A program made the translations under genes and the position numbers. 64,000 nucleotides of DNA. It comes from Streptomyces kaniharaensis (GTDB taxonomy: Bacteria; Actinomycetota; Actinomycetes; Streptomycetales; Streptomycetaceae). The stretch covers positions 3,606,001 to 3,670,000 of the forward strand of contig NZ_WBOF01000001.1 in the NCBI RefSeq assembly GCF_009569385.1, read 5' to 3'. Positions 45,800 through 56,124 of the stretch are shown here, piece after piece. Below the pieces are notes generated by a model, which was not told where the DNA came from, searched no databases, and saw only the letters and a list, made by a program, of their open reading frames with translations. The number at the start of each line of letters is the position of its first letter. Position 1 is the stretch's first letter.

Positions 45800-46210
45800 A
45801 TGGACGTTCAGGACGAGACCGCCACCCGGATCGTGGTCGGCGGCGCGCTGATCCACCGGGGCCGGCTGCTGGCCGCCCGGCGCAGTGCGCCCGCCGCGGT
45901 GGCCGGGCGCTGGGAGCTCCCGGGCGGGAAGGCCGAGCCCGGCGAGACCGAGGCCCAGGCGCTGGAGCGGGAGCTGCTGGAGGAGCTGGGCGTACGGGCC
46001 CGGGCACTGGAGCGGCTGCCCGGCGCCTGGACCGTCCGGCCCGGCCTGGAGCTGCACTTCTGGGCCGCCGAGCTGCTCGCCGGTGACCCGCGCCCGCTGG
46101 AGGACCACGACGAACTGCGCTGGCTCGGCCCGGCCGAGCTGGACAGCGTCGACTGGATCGACCACGACCGGGACGTCCTGCCGCACATCGCCCGCCTCCT
46201 GGAATCCTGA
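45800..46210 (+). CDS. Nudix (MutT-type) hydrolase
   Basis: Predicted protein of 136 residues. The Nudix box is complete: GGKAEPGETEAQALERELLE then ELGV. The N-terminal strand RIVVGGALIHRGRLLAARRS and the tail LRWLGPAELDSVDWIDHDR are those of MutT/CTP-pyrophosphohydrolase types that clean oxidised or non-canonical nucleotides. It is probably co-transcribed with the 50-aa gene 10 bases upstream. Confidence 0.93.
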   Translation: MDVQDETATRIVVGGALIHRGRLLAARRSAPAAVAGRWELPGGKAEPGETEAQALERELLEELGVRARALERLPGAWTVRPGLELHFWAAELLAGDPRPLEDHDELRWLGPAELDSVDWIDHDRDVLPHIARLLES

Positions 46211-46405
46211 CTCCCGCCCTGAGTCCAGTCCTGAGCCCCGCGGCGCCCGACGCGCAGGGCGCCGGGCAGGTCGATCGGACGGGACGGCCCGGCAGCCGGG
46301 ATAGCCTGGTTGCTGCTGGGTATGTCACTTTTCGGCACAATTCGTCACCATCGGTGAGCCGCCCCAGCAGGCCGCCGATCCCGACCAGAGCCGGAGGCCC
46401 CGTCG

Positions 46406-49183
46406 GTGTCGAACAGCGGGAACGGCGGCGGGGGAGCACGGCGGGCAGGCACTGCGGGGAGCGCCGCCGCCCGCGCCCGGCTGCGCCGCGGCGCCCGCCC
46501 GGCCGCCCCGCCGCCGCCGGCCGGCCGCCGCCGCCGGAGCGGCACCACCGGCACCTCCGCCCCGTCCGACCCCTCCGCCGACTCCGGCGCCCCGCAACCC
46601 GCCCGGCCGGCGCCCACCCCGGCCGTCCCGGACCCTGGCGCCCAGCCCGGCCTGCGCAGCCGCCCCGGCAGGCCGTTCCCCGGCGGACCCTCCGAGCCCC
46701 CGCGCGGCGACGGCTCCCCGCCCGAGGGCGGCCTGTTCGACCTGCTCAAGGTCGCCGTCGCGATCCTGGACACCGCCGGCCGCGTGGTGCTCTGGAGCCC
46801 CGCCGCCGAGGAGCTGCTCGGCTGGCCGAACGAACTGCTGGTCGGCCGCCGGATCGACGAGCTGATCCCGGACGAGAAACAGGTCGCCCGGATCCGGGCC
46901 GCGATCCAGGACACCCTGCGGCACGGCCGCTGGGCCGGGTTCGCCGAACTGCGCGACCGGGACGGCGCCCCGGTCGCCGTGGACGCCCGGATCTCCCTGC
47001 TGGTGGACGGCGACGGCACGCCGTTCCTCCAGGTCAGCCTCGCCGAGACGGCCGCCGTCCGGGCCGTCGAGCGCGACCTCGCCGTCCGTGACGCGCTGTT
47101 CGAACAGTCCCCGCTCGGCATCGCCATCCTCGACACCGACCTGCGCTACACCGCCGTCAACCGGACCCTCGCCGAGATGAACGGCGTCGCGCTGGAGGAC
47201 CACGTCGGCCGGACCACCGGCGAGACCCTGCCCGAGCGGGCCGCCGACGAGATCACCGCCATCCAGCGCCAGGTGCTGGCCACCGGCGAGCCCGTCATCG
47301 ACGTCACCCTGGCCTCCCCGGTCACCGCCCGCTCCGGCTACCGCTCGATCTCCTACAGCCGGATGACCGACCGCTCCGGCCGGGTGCTCGGCATCTCCGG
47401 CACCGTGATGGACGTCACCGAGCGCTACCGAGCCGTGTCCAAGGTCGAGCACGCCCGGCGCCGGCTCTCCCTGCTCAACGAGTTCGGCTCCCGGGTCGGC
47501 GACCTGCTCGACGCCTCCCGGATCGCCCAGGAGCTCGCCAGCTCGGTCGTCCCCCGGCTCACCGACCACTCCGCGGTGATCCTGCTCCAGGCCGTCGCGC
47601 ACGGTGACGACCTGCCCCGGCACGGCCACGACCGGCGCACCTCGCTGCTCCAGCTCGGCACCGCCTCCGTCCAGGACGGCCCCGAGGTCGAGGTGATGCT
47701 GCGCCGCGGCGCCCGGATCACCTTCGCCGAGGACTCCGCCTGCGGCCGGGTGCTGCGCACCGGCGTCCCCGAGCTGCTCTCCGGCGCCGACCAGCTCGGC
47801 GACGTCACGTACCCCGGCGACCCGAAGCTGCAGGCCGCCCACGACCTCGGCGTGCACTCCATGCTGGTCGTCCCGCTGCGCGCCCGCGGCATCGTGATCG
47901 GCCTGCTGCTGGTCAGCCGGGCCGGCTACCGGGAGGGCTTCGACCGGGACGACCTGGCCTTCACCGTCGAACTCGCCGACCGGGCCGGCAGCTCGCTCGA
48001 CAACGCCCGCCTCTACGCCCGCGAGCGCACCGCCGCGCTCACCCTCCAGCGCACCCTGCTCCCGCAGCAGGTGCCGCAGCCCACCGGCGTCGAGGTCGCC
48101 TACCGGTACGTGCCCGGCAGCAGCGGCACCGAGGTCGGCGGCGACTGGTTCGACGTCATCCCGCTGCCCGGCGAGCGCACCGCCCTGGTCGTCGGCGACG
48201 TCATGGGCCACGGCCTGCGGGCCGCCGCCACCATGGGCCGGCTGCGCACCGCCGTCCGCGTGCTCGCCGCCCTCGACCTGCCGCCGGACGTGCTGCTGCG
48301 GCACGTCCACGAACTCGCCGACGACCTGGCCCAGGGGCCGGACGAGGCGCTGCTCGCCACCTGCGTCTACGCCGTGTTCGACCCCGGGACGGGGACGCTG
48401 ACCGTCGCGAAGGCCGGGCACATCCCGCCGGTGCTGGTGGTGCCGGGCCAGGAGACCGAGGAACCGACCCGCACCGGCAGCCCGCTGCCCGGCGGCACCG
48501 GCCGGATCCTCGACCTGCCCTCCGGCGCCCCGCTCGGCGTCGGCGGCGTCCCGTTCGAGGCGATCGAGCTGAAGATCCCCGAGGGCAGCCTGCTCGCGCT
48601 GTGCACCGACGGTCTGGTCGAGTCCCGGGACAAGGACCTGGACGTCGGCCTCGGCCGGCTGATCACCGTGCTCCAGGAGCCGCACGCCTCCATCCAGGCC
48701 GCCTGCGAGGCCGTGCTCGACACCATGGAGCAGGGCCGCGAGCCGGACGACGTCGCGTTGCTGCTGGCCCGCCTCGGGCACGGCCAGGCCGGCACCCCGA
48801 CCGCCGGCTGGACGCTGCCCGCCGAGCCCACCGCCGTCTCCCGGGCCCGCCGGCTGGTCCGCGCCACGCTCGTCGAGTGGGCCGTCGAGGAGCTGACCGA
48901 CACCGCGGAGCTGCTGGTCAGCGAGCTGGTCACGAACGCCGTCCGGTACGCCAGCGCCCCCATCGGCGTCCGGCTGACGCTCGGCGAGACGCTGCTGGTC
49001 GAGATCTCCGACCCGTTGCCCGACCCGCCCCGCGAGCGGCACGCGGCCGAGGCCGACGAGGGCGGGCGGGGCCTGGAGCTGGTCCGCCGGCTCGCGCTGC
49101 GCTGGGGCGCCCGGGCCGAGGGCGTCGGCAAGGTCGTCTGGTTCGAGCAGGCGCTGCCGGGTAATGAGCCGGACGGGCCGTGA
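46406..49183 (+). CDS. PAS-PAS-GAF-PP2C-ATPase phosphatase (SpoIIE family)
   Basis: Predicted protein of 925 residues from GTG with GGAGGCCCC upstream. A 110-residue Pro/Arg-rich leader is followed by two PAS domains (KVAVAILDTAGRVVLWSP; SPLGIAILDTDLRYTAVN), a GAF domain (about 350-530), a PP2C/SpoIIE domain (GGDWFDVIPLPG, GDVMGHGLRAA, CTDGLVESRDK, DDVALLLARL) and a C-terminal RsbW-like ATPase (SELVTNAVRYA, EGGRGLELV). It probably integrates signals to dephosphorylate anti-anti-sigma factors. The next gene is a paralogue in the same orientation. Confidence 0.95.
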   Translation: MSNSGNGGGGARRAGTAGSAAARARLRRGARPAAPPPPAGRRRRSGTTGTSAPSDPSADSGAPQPARPAPTPAVPDPGAQPGLRSRPGRPFPGGPSEPPRGDGSPPEGGLFDLLKVAVAILDTAGRVVLWSPAAEELLGWPNELLVGRRIDELIPDEKQVARIRAAIQDTLRHGRWAGFAELRDRDGAPVAVDARISLLVDGDGTPFLQVSLAETAAVRAVERDLAVRDALFEQSPLGIAILDTDLRYTAVNRTLAEMNGVALEDHVGRTTGETLPERAADEITAIQRQVLATGEPVIDVTLASPVTARSGYRSISYSRMTDRSGRVLGISGTVMDVTERYRAVSKVEHARRRLSLLNEFGSRVGDLLDASRIAQELASSVVPRLTDHSAVILLQAVAHGDDLPRHGHDRRTSLLQLGTASVQDGPEVEVMLRRGARITFAEDSACGRVLRTGVPELLSGADQLGDVTYPGDPKLQAAHDLGVHSMLVVPLRARGIVIGLLLVSRAGYREGFDRDDLAFTVELADRAGSSLDNARLYARERTAALTLQRTLLPQQVPQPTGVEVAYRYVPGSSGTEVGGDWFDVIPLPGERTALVVGDVMGHGLRAAATMGRLRTAVRVLAALDLPPDVLLRHVHELADDLAQGPDEALLATCVYAVFDPGTGTLTVAKAGHIPPVLVVPGQETEEPTRTGSPLPGGTGRILDLPSGAPLGVGGVPFEAIELKIPEGSLLALCTDGLVESRDKDLDVGLGRLITVLQEPHASIQAACEAVLDTMEQGREPDDVALLLARLGHGQAGTPTAGWTLPAEPTAVSRARRLVRATLVEWAVEELTDTAELLVSELVTNAVRYASAPIGVRLTLGETLLVEISDPLPDPPRERHAAEADEGGRGLELVRRLALRWGARAEGVGKVVWFEQALPGNEPDGP

Positions 49184-49372
49184 TCACGGCCCCGCGCCGG
49201 TCCCCGACCGGGCGAGACGGCGAGCAGGACGCGAGTAGAACGGGGCTGCATATGCCACCTGACGTCTGGGGGGAGCGCGCGCCCCGGAAGGGGGCGCGGG
49301 CGTGGCATTGTGGTTGCGCGGGCGGTAGGACAAAAACCTTCGCCCGATCCGATGTTGTGATGTTGAGGGCGT

Positions 49373-52060
49373 GTGAAGGCACCCCTTGATGATGAATACT
49401 CGGTCTTCTCGACATCCGGACGGTCGCGGGTTGGAGGGGTCGGTCCGTTGAACAGCACCCCGGCGCGGAAGGCGCCGAGCAGCAGCGGTCATGCCGCTGT
49501 GCCCGGGCAGGCCGGCTCGCCGTACCTGCCCACCCCGGCGGTCGCCCCGGCCGCCGCGGCCGCGGGCCCGGGCCGCCTCGCCCACTCCGTGGCCGAGGCC
49601 CACTGGGGCGCCGGCGACCCCGGCTCGATCTACGACTACATCCGGGTCGCCACCTTCGCGATCGGCCCCGACGGGCGGATCAGCCAGTGGAGCGAGCGCG
49701 CCGCCGAGTTCTTCGGCGTCCCCGCCACCGAGGCCGTCGGCGCCGACCCGATCACCACCTTCGTCCCCCGCGAACTCTGGCAGCGCGGCCGCGCCCGGCT
49801 GGAACGCACCCTGAGCGGCGAGGAGTGGGTCGGCACCACCCCCTACCGGGACGCCACCGGCGGCGAGGGCCTCGCCGAGCTGTACATGATGCCCGACAGC
49901 GCCCTGCCCACCGCCGGCGCCACCTGCCTCGCCGTCGACCTCGGCCGACTGCGCCGCATCGAGACCGACCTCGCCGCCTCCGAGGCCGTCTTCGGCCAGA
50001 CCCCGACCGGCTTCATCCTGTTCGACGACCGCCTCCGCCTCCAGCGCGTCAACGACTCCTTCGCCTCCGGCATGGGCCTCACCCCGGCCGACCTCGAAGG
50101 CCTCACCCCGCACGACCTCTTCCCGGTGTCCGAGGCCGACCGGCTCACCGCCGCCCTGCGCAAGGTCCTCGCCACCGGCGAGCCGACCTTCGACCTGCGC
50201 TTCCACGGCGTCGTCCCGACCCGCGAGGGCAACCGGCTCTGGGCCGTCTCGCTCTACCGCCTCAACGGCACCGCCGGGCAGCCGATCGGCGTCGCCGGGC
50301 AGGTCTCAGACGTCACCAGCCGGCACGTCGCCGAACGCGAGGCCGACGGCGTCCGCCGCAACCTCGCCCTGCTCAACGAGGCCAGCGCGCACATCGGCTC
50401 CACGCTCGACCTGGAGACCACCGCCAAGGAACTGCTCGACGTCGTCGTCCCGCCGTTCTGCGACCTCGCCACCGTCGACCTCTACACCGCGCTGCTCTCC
50501 GGCGAGACCGTCCCCAGCGCCGGCCGGCTCGGCGACACCGTGCTCACCGACGGCAGCGGCGAGCTGCGCCGGGTCGCGGTCTCCAGCGTCGTGGGCGGCG
50601 CCTCCTCGGTGCTCGGCTCGGTCACCGGCCTGCCGATCGCCGAGGCCGGCGGCACCCTCTGCTACCCCCGCCGCTCCCCGCACGCCCGGGCCCTGCGCAC
50701 CGGCCGCAGCGTCGTCCCCGAGCCCGGGCCCGACCCGCTGCTGCGCTCCACGCTGATCGTCCCGCTGGTCGCCCGCGACCAGGTGCTCGGCCTCGTCCAG
50801 CTCTCCCGCGCCATCGGCAGCGAGCCCTTCGACGCCCGCGACGTCGCCATCGCCGAGGAACTCGTCGCCCGCGCCGCCGTCTGCATCGACAACGCGCGGC
50901 TCTACCGCCGCGAGCACGAACGCGCCCTGATCCTCCAGCGCAGCCTGCTGCCCCCGGGCAACCCGGCCGCCAGCGGCCTGGAGATCGCCTGCCGCTACCT
51001 GCCCAGCAACAACAACACCGAGGTCGGCGGCGACTGGTTCGACGTCATCCCGCTGCCCGGCAACCGCACCGCCCTCGTCATCGGCGACGTCATGGGCCGC
51101 GGCCTGCGCGCCGCCGTCGCCATGGGCCAGCTGCGCACCGCCGTCCGCACGCTCGCCATGCTCGACCTCGACCCCGCCGAGGTGCTCGGCGCCCTCGACG
51201 AGATCGCCCGCGGCCTCGGCGACGACTCCGTGCCCGCCGGCCCGCCCACCCCGTACGGCCGCCTCACCTCCACGGCCGACGAGGAGGCCCGGGAGGTCTA
51301 CCTCGCCACCTGCGTCTACGCGGTCTTCGACGCCGTCACCCGGCGCTGCGTGTTCGCCAACGCCGGCCACCTGCCGCCCGTCCTGCTCGGCCCCGGCGAA
51401 CCCGCCCGGATGCTCGACGTTCCGCCCGGCCTGCCGCTCGGCGTCGGCGGCGAACCCTTCGAGGAGGTCGAGCTGACCCTCCCCGACGGCGCCGTCCTCG
51501 GCCTCTACACCGACGGCCTGGTGGAGAGCCGCAAGCACCAGCTGGACGAGGGCCTGCGCGCCTTCCGCACCGCCCTCTCCGTCGAGGGCAAGGGCCTCGA
51601 GGACCTCTGCGACCACGTCCTCGGCGAGCTCAACCCGCACCACGGGGAGGACGACATCGCGCTCCTGATGGCCAAGGTGCACGCCTTCCCCGAGGACGCC
51701 GTCGGCAACTGGTTCCTGCCGCCGGAGCCCACCTCCGTCGCCAAGGCCCGCGAACTCGCCTGCAGCTGGCTGCTCTCCCGCGGCCTGGAGGAGCTGGTCG
51801 ACACCACCGAGCTGCTGGTCAGCGAGCTGGTCACCAACGCGCTCAAGCACGGGCGGGGCGAGATCCGGCTGCGGCTGCTGCGCGATCGCAGCATGGTCTG
51901 CGAGGTCTGGGACGACGGCTACGCCCAGCCCCGGCAGCGGCGCGCCCAGGAGACCGACGAGGGCGGGCGCGGCCTGCAGCTCGTCAGCCTGCTGGCGGAG
52001 CGCTGGGGCAGCCGGCGGACGCCCAAGGGCAAGATCGTCTGGTTCGAGCTGGCGCTGTAG
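49373..52060 (+). CDS. PAS-GAF-PP2C-ATPase phosphatase, paralogue of the preceding gene
   Basis: Predicted protein of 895 residues; GTG start with GAGGG upstream, with a TTG at 49448 as alternative. Domain order: PAS (YIRVATFAIGPDGRISQWS), a second PAS (TPTGFILFDDRLRLQRVN), GAF (about 330-515), PP2C (GGDWFDVIPLPGNRTALV, GDVMGRGLRAAVAMG, YTDGLVESRKH, EDDIALLMAK) and RsbW-like ATPase (SELVTNALKHG, EGGRGLQLVSLLAERWG). All catalytic residues seen in the preceding gene are kept. The two share architecture and long identical motifs, so they arose by duplication. Confidence 0.95.
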   Translation: MKAPLDDEYSVFSTSGRSRVGGVGPLNSTPARKAPSSSGHAAVPGQAGSPYLPTPAVAPAAAAAGPGRLAHSVAEAHWGAGDPGSIYDYIRVATFAIGPDGRISQWSERAAEFFGVPATEAVGADPITTFVPRELWQRGRARLERTLSGEEWVGTTPYRDATGGEGLAELYMMPDSALPTAGATCLAVDLGRLRRIETDLAASEAVFGQTPTGFILFDDRLRLQRVNDSFASGMGLTPADLEGLTPHDLFPVSEADRLTAALRKVLATGEPTFDLRFHGVVPTREGNRLWAVSLYRLNGTAGQPIGVAGQVSDVTSRHVAEREADGVRRNLALLNEASAHIGSTLDLETTAKELLDVVVPPFCDLATVDLYTALLSGETVPSAGRLGDTVLTDGSGELRRVAVSSVVGGASSVLGSVTGLPIAEAGGTLCYPRRSPHARALRTGRSVVPEPGPDPLLRSTLIVPLVARDQVLGLVQLSRAIGSEPFDARDVAIAEELVARAAVCIDNARLYRREHERALILQRSLLPPGNPAASGLEIACRYLPSNNNTEVGGDWFDVIPLPGNRTALVIGDVMGRGLRAAVAMGQLRTAVRTLAMLDLDPAEVLGALDEIARGLGDDSVPAGPPTPYGRLTSTADEEAREVYLATCVYAVFDAVTRRCVFANAGHLPPVLLGPGEPARMLDVPPGLPLGVGGEPFEEVELTLPDGAVLGLYTDGLVESRKHQLDEGLRAFRTALSVEGKGLEDLCDHVLGELNPHHGEDDIALLMAKVHAFPEDAVGNWFLPPEPTSVAKARELACSWLLSRGLEELVDTTELLVSELVTNALKHGRGEIRLRLLRDRSMVCEVWDDGYAQPRQRRAQETDEGGRGLQLVSLLAERWGSRRTPKGKIVWFELAL

Positions 52061-52163
52061 GGCCGGGCGGCTCTGTCGGACCGGCGGGCCGATCGGCTGT
52101 CCGGGTGGAGCCGCCCGGCAGCCCGCCGTGTCGGGCCGGGGCGCGCCGAGCCGGCGGCGTTCC

Positions 52164-53975
52164 ATGGCCGCCATGCGCGTCCGCCAGCTCACCGCCGCAG
52201 CCGCCGCGCTGCTGCTCGCCGCCACGCTGGGCGGCTGCTCCGACGGCCCGGCCCCCGCCCCGACCCCCGCCCCCGAGCCCGTCCCGGCCTCGGCCGACCC
52301 CACCGCCGCCACCGGCGACGTCCGGCCCGCCGACCGCACCGCCGTCCGGGACGGCGGCACGCTGCGCTGGGCGGTGGACCGCGTCCCCGCCACGCTCAAC
52401 GTCTACCAGCCCGCCGCGACCGCCGACTCGGCGCTGCTCGCGCACGCCCTCTACCCCTCGCTGTTCCGGCCCGACGAGCACGGGCAGCTCGTCCCCGACC
52501 CGGACTACCTGACCGGCGCCGAGTCGACCCCGCCCGGGCAGCAGCCCCAGGTCGTCACCTACCGGCTCAACCCGCACGCCGTCTGGAGCGACGGCACCCC
52601 GCTCTCCGCCGCCGATTTCATCGCCCAGCGTGCCGCCCTCTCCGGCCTCGACCCCGCCTACGGGGGCGGCCACCCGGCCGGGTACGACGCCATCGACGCG
52701 ATCACCCAGGGCGCCGACCCGCAGGAGGTCCGGGTCACCTTCCGGCGGCCGTACGCCGAGTGGCCGTCCCTGTTCGGGCCGCTCTACCCTGCCGCCGAGA
52801 CCGCCACGGCCGCCGCCTTCACCCGGGCGCTGTCGGGCGGGGCGCACCTGACCGCCGGGCCGTACACGGTGTCCCGCTACGACGCCGAGGGCGGGCGGGT
52901 GACCGTCGTCCGCAACCCGCTCTGGTGGGGCGACGCGCCCAAGGCCGACCGGATTGACTTCCTCGCCGAACCGCCCGAGCGGCGACTCGACGCCCTCGAC
53001 CAGGACCGGATCGACATCGCCCCGCTCACCGCGGCGGTGGACCGGGCCGTACCGGCTCCGCCCTCCGGCAGCCCCGCGGCGGCGGCCGCACCGCCCGCCG
53101 CCGCGCCCGAGGCGGCGGCGCTCGCCCTGCGGCGCGCCGAGTCGCTGCCCGGCGTCACCGTGCACCGGGCCGCCGCGCCCTCGCTGACCCAGCTCACGCT
53201 GAACGCCGCCCGCAGCCCGCTCACCGATCCGGCGCTGCGGCTCGCCCTCGGCCGCGCCGTCGACCGCCGGCGGATCGCCGACGCCGCCCTCACCCCGCTC
53301 GGCCTCGCCGCGGCCCCGCTCGGCAGCCACCTGCTCGCGGGCGACCAGGACGGCTACCGGGACAACAGCACGGCGGGCGGCCCCGCCGACGCGGCCCGGC
53401 TGCTGGACGACGCCGGGTGGAAGCGGCCCGCCGGGGGCGGCACCCGGGTCAAGGACGGGAAGCAGCTCGCCCTCACGCTGCTGATCCCGGCCGGCTCCGC
53501 GACCGCGAAGCGCACCGCCGACGCCCTCACCGCCGACCTCGCCGAGCACGGCATCGCGGTGAAGACGGTGACCGCGCCGGCCGAGACCTTCGTCAAGGAC
53601 CACCTCGCCGTCGGGGACTACGACCTCGCCCTCTTCTCCTGGCCCGCCGGCCCGAGCCCGGCGAGCCAGCAGCGTCCCGTCTACGCCAAGCCGCGGCCCG
53701 ACCCCACCGGCGCCCTCGACCCCGGCACCAACTACGCCCGCAGCGGCACCGAGGAGATCGACCGCCTCTTCGACCGCGCAGCCGCCGAACTCGACCCGGC
53801 CGCCCGCCTCGACCTGCTCCAGGAGGCCGACATCCGGATCTGGCAGCTCGGCCACTCGGTGCCGCTCTACCAGCGCCCGGAGCTGGTCGGCGTCCGGTCG
53901 GGCGTGGCGGGCGCGGGCGTCTGGGGCTTCGGCTGGCCGCGCTTCCAGGACGTGGGGTGGGCGCGGAGTTCCTGA
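52164..53975 (+). CDS. ABC transporter substrate-binding lipoprotein (family 5), orphan
   Basis: About 603 residues. The ATG at MAAMRVRQLT places the lipobox (ATLGGC, Cys about 25) well; another ATG follows nine bases later. Family-5 peptide-binding features are RDGGTLRWAVDRVPATLN, YRLNPHAVWSDGTPL and the C-terminal ADIRIWQLGHSVPLYQRPE. A Pro/Ala-rich insertion near residue 295-320 (PSGSPAAAAAPPAAAPEAAA) is unusual. No permease or ATPase genes adjoin it, so it may serve the peptide transporter that follows typA, or act as a sensor. Confidence 0.88.
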   Translation: MAAMRVRQLTAAAAALLLAATLGGCSDGPAPAPTPAPEPVPASADPTAATGDVRPADRTAVRDGGTLRWAVDRVPATLNVYQPAATADSALLAHALYPSLFRPDEHGQLVPDPDYLTGAESTPPGQQPQVVTYRLNPHAVWSDGTPLSAADFIAQRAALSGLDPAYGGGHPAGYDAIDAITQGADPQEVRVTFRRPYAEWPSLFGPLYPAAETATAAAFTRALSGGAHLTAGPYTVSRYDAEGGRVTVVRNPLWWGDAPKADRIDFLAEPPERRLDALDQDRIDIAPLTAAVDRAVPAPPSGSPAAAAAPPAAAPEAAALALRRAESLPGVTVHRAAAPSLTQLTLNAARSPLTDPALRLALGRAVDRRRIADAALTPLGLAAAPLGSHLLAGDQDGYRDNSTAGGPADAARLLDDAGWKRPAGGGTRVKDGKQLALTLLIPAGSATAKRTADALTADLAEHGIAVKTVTAPAETFVKDHLAVGDYDLALFSWPAGPSPASQQRPVYAKPRPDPTGALDPGTNYARSGTEEIDRLFDRAAAELDPAARLDLLQEADIRIWQLGHSVPLYQRPELVGVRSGVAGAGVWGFGWPRFQDVGWARSS

Positions 53976-54185
53976 CCCACCTGTGATCTTGATCCCGCCC
54001 CACCTGCTCGTTTCGGCCCACCTGGGCGGTTCCCCGTACGATAGGAGGAAGCCGAGGCATGTCCGTTGCCCGGCGGGTGGACCGGTAGTAGCAGGCGGAA
54101 CGGGCGGCGGCGATCAACAGGGATCGCTGGTCGGCGTCTCGCGGCCGGGCGCCGTAACCCACGATTCCGGGAGAATCCGCTAGGC

Positions 54186-56090
54186 ATGCCCACGCGCAAC
54201 GACATCCGTAACGTCGCCATCGTCGCCCACGTCGACCACGGCAAGACCACCCTGGTCGACGCCATGCTGAAGCAGGCCGGCGCCTTCGCCGCCCACCAGC
54301 AGCTCGACGACCGCATGATGGACTCGAACGACCTGGAGCGCGAGAAGGGCATCACCATTCTCGCGAAGAACACCGCGGTCAAGTACCACCCCAAGGACGG
54401 CGGCGCGCCGATCACCATCAACATCATCGACACCCCGGGCCACGCCGACTTCGGTGGCGAGGTCGAGCGCGGTCTGTCGATGGTGGACGCGGTCGTGCTG
54501 CTGGTCGACGCCTCCGAGGGGCCGCTGCCGCAGACCCGCTTCGTGCTCCGCAAGGCGCTCAGCGCCCGTCTGCCCGTCATCCTCTGCATCAACAAGACCG
54601 ACCGTCCGGACTCCCGGATCGACGAGGTCATCAACGAGACCTACGACCTGTTCCTGGACCTGGACGCGGACGAGGACCAGATCGAGTTCCCGATCGTCTA
54701 CGCCTGCGCCCGTGACGGCGTCGCGTCGCTGACCAAGCCGGAGAACGGCACCGTCCCGGCCGACAGCACCAACCTGGAGCCGTTCTTCTCCACCCTGCTG
54801 GAGCACGTCCCGGCCCCGACCTACGACGAGGACGCCCCGCTTCAGGCGCACGTCACCAACCTGGACGCCGACAACTTCCTCGGCCGCATCGCGCTGCTGC
54901 GCGTCGAGCAGGGCGAGCTGCGCAAGGGCCAGACCGTGGCCTGGATCAAGCGCGACGGCACGATCCAGAACGTCCGCATCTCCGAGCTGCTGATGACCGA
55001 GGCGCTCACCCGCAAGCCGGCCGAGGTGGCGGGCCCCGGTGACATCTGCGCCGTCGCCGGTATCTCGGACATCATGATCGGCGAGACCCTCGCCGACACC
55101 GAGAACCCGATCGCGCTGCCGCTGATCACGGTGGACGAGCCGGCCATCTCGATGACCATCGGCACCAACACCTCGCCGCTGGTCGGCCGGGGCGGCAGCG
55201 GCAAGGGCGCGGACGCCAAGTCCGGCGCCAAGGTGGACCGCAAGGTCACCGCCCGCCAGGTGAAGGACCGCCTGGACCGCGAGCTGATCGGTAACGTCTC
55301 GCTGCGCGTGCTGGACACCGAGCGCCCGGACGCCTGGGAGGTGCAGGGCCGCGGTGAGCTGGCGCTGGCCATCCTGATCGAGACCATGCGCCGCGAGGGC
55401 TTCGAGCTGACCGTCGGCAAGCCGCAGGTGGTCACCAAGGAGGTCAACGGCAAGACCCACGAGCCGGTCGAGCGCCTCACCGTGGACGTGCCGGAGGAGC
55501 ACATGGGCGCGGTCACGCAGCTCATGGGTGTCCGCAAGGGCCGGATGGACAACATGTCCAACCACGGCTCTGGCTGGGTCCGGATGGAGTTCGTCGTCCC
55601 GTCCCGCGGCCTCATCGGCTTCCGGACCGAGTTCCTCACCAACACCCGCGGTACCGGTATCGCGCACTCGATCCACGAGGGCCACGAGCCGTGGTTCGGC
55701 ACCCTGACCACCCGCAACAACGGCTCACTGGTCGCCGACCGGGCCGGTGTGGTCACCGCCTTCGCGATGACCAACCTGCAGGAGCGCGGCGTGCTGTTCT
55801 GCGAGCCGGGCACCGAGGTGTACGAGGGCATGATCGTCGGTGAGAACTCGCGTTCCGACGACATGGACGTGAACATCACCAAGGAGAAGAAGCTCACCAA
55901 CATGCGGTCCTCGACCGCCGACGTGGCCGAGTCGATCGTCCCGCCGCGCAAGCTCTCGCTGGAGCAGTCGCTGGAGTTCTGCCGCGAGGACGAGTGCATC
56001 GAGGTGACTCCGGAGACGGTTCGCATCCGTAAGGTCGTCCTGGACCAGAAGGACCGCGGCCGCACCGCCTCGCGCGCCAAGAAGGCATGA
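54186..56090 (+). CDS. typA: Translational GTPase TypA/BipA
   Basis: Predicted protein of 634 residues; the start is the ATG immediately before the conserved RNDIRNVAIVAHVDHGKTT. G-motifs are intact (AHVDHGKTT, DTPGHADFG, NKTDRP). The EF-G-like domains III and V and the TypA-specific C-terminal domain follow. TypA binds ribosomes and assists assembly or translation under stress. Between the upstream lipoprotein gene and typA are about 210 bases with a probable promoter. A T-tract terminator follows. Confidence 0.97.
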   Translation: MPTRNDIRNVAIVAHVDHGKTTLVDAMLKQAGAFAAHQQLDDRMMDSNDLEREKGITILAKNTAVKYHPKDGGAPITINIIDTPGHADFGGEVERGLSMVDAVVLLVDASEGPLPQTRFVLRKALSARLPVILCINKTDRPDSRIDEVINETYDLFLDLDADEDQIEFPIVYACARDGVASLTKPENGTVPADSTNLEPFFSTLLEHVPAPTYDEDAPLQAHVTNLDADNFLGRIALLRVEQGELRKGQTVAWIKRDGTIQNVRISELLMTEALTRKPAEVAGPGDICAVAGISDIMIGETLADTENPIALPLITVDEPAISMTIGTNTSPLVGRGGSGKGADAKSGAKVDRKVTARQVKDRLDRELIGNVSLRVLDTERPDAWEVQGRGELALAILIETMRREGFELTVGKPQVVTKEVNGKTHEPVERLTVDVPEEHMGAVTQLMGVRKGRMDNMSNHGSGWVRMEFVVPSRGLIGFRTEFLTNTRGTGIAHSIHEGHEPWFGTLTTRNNGSLVADRAGVVTAFAMTNLQERGVLFCEPGTEVYEGMIVGENSRSDDMDVNITKEKKLTNMRSSTADVAESIVPPRKLSLEQSLEFCREDECIEVTPETVRIRKVVLDQKDRGRTASRAKKA

Positions 56091-56124
56091 TCCGGTCGGT
56101 TTGAACGGCCTTTGGCCGAAAGTC

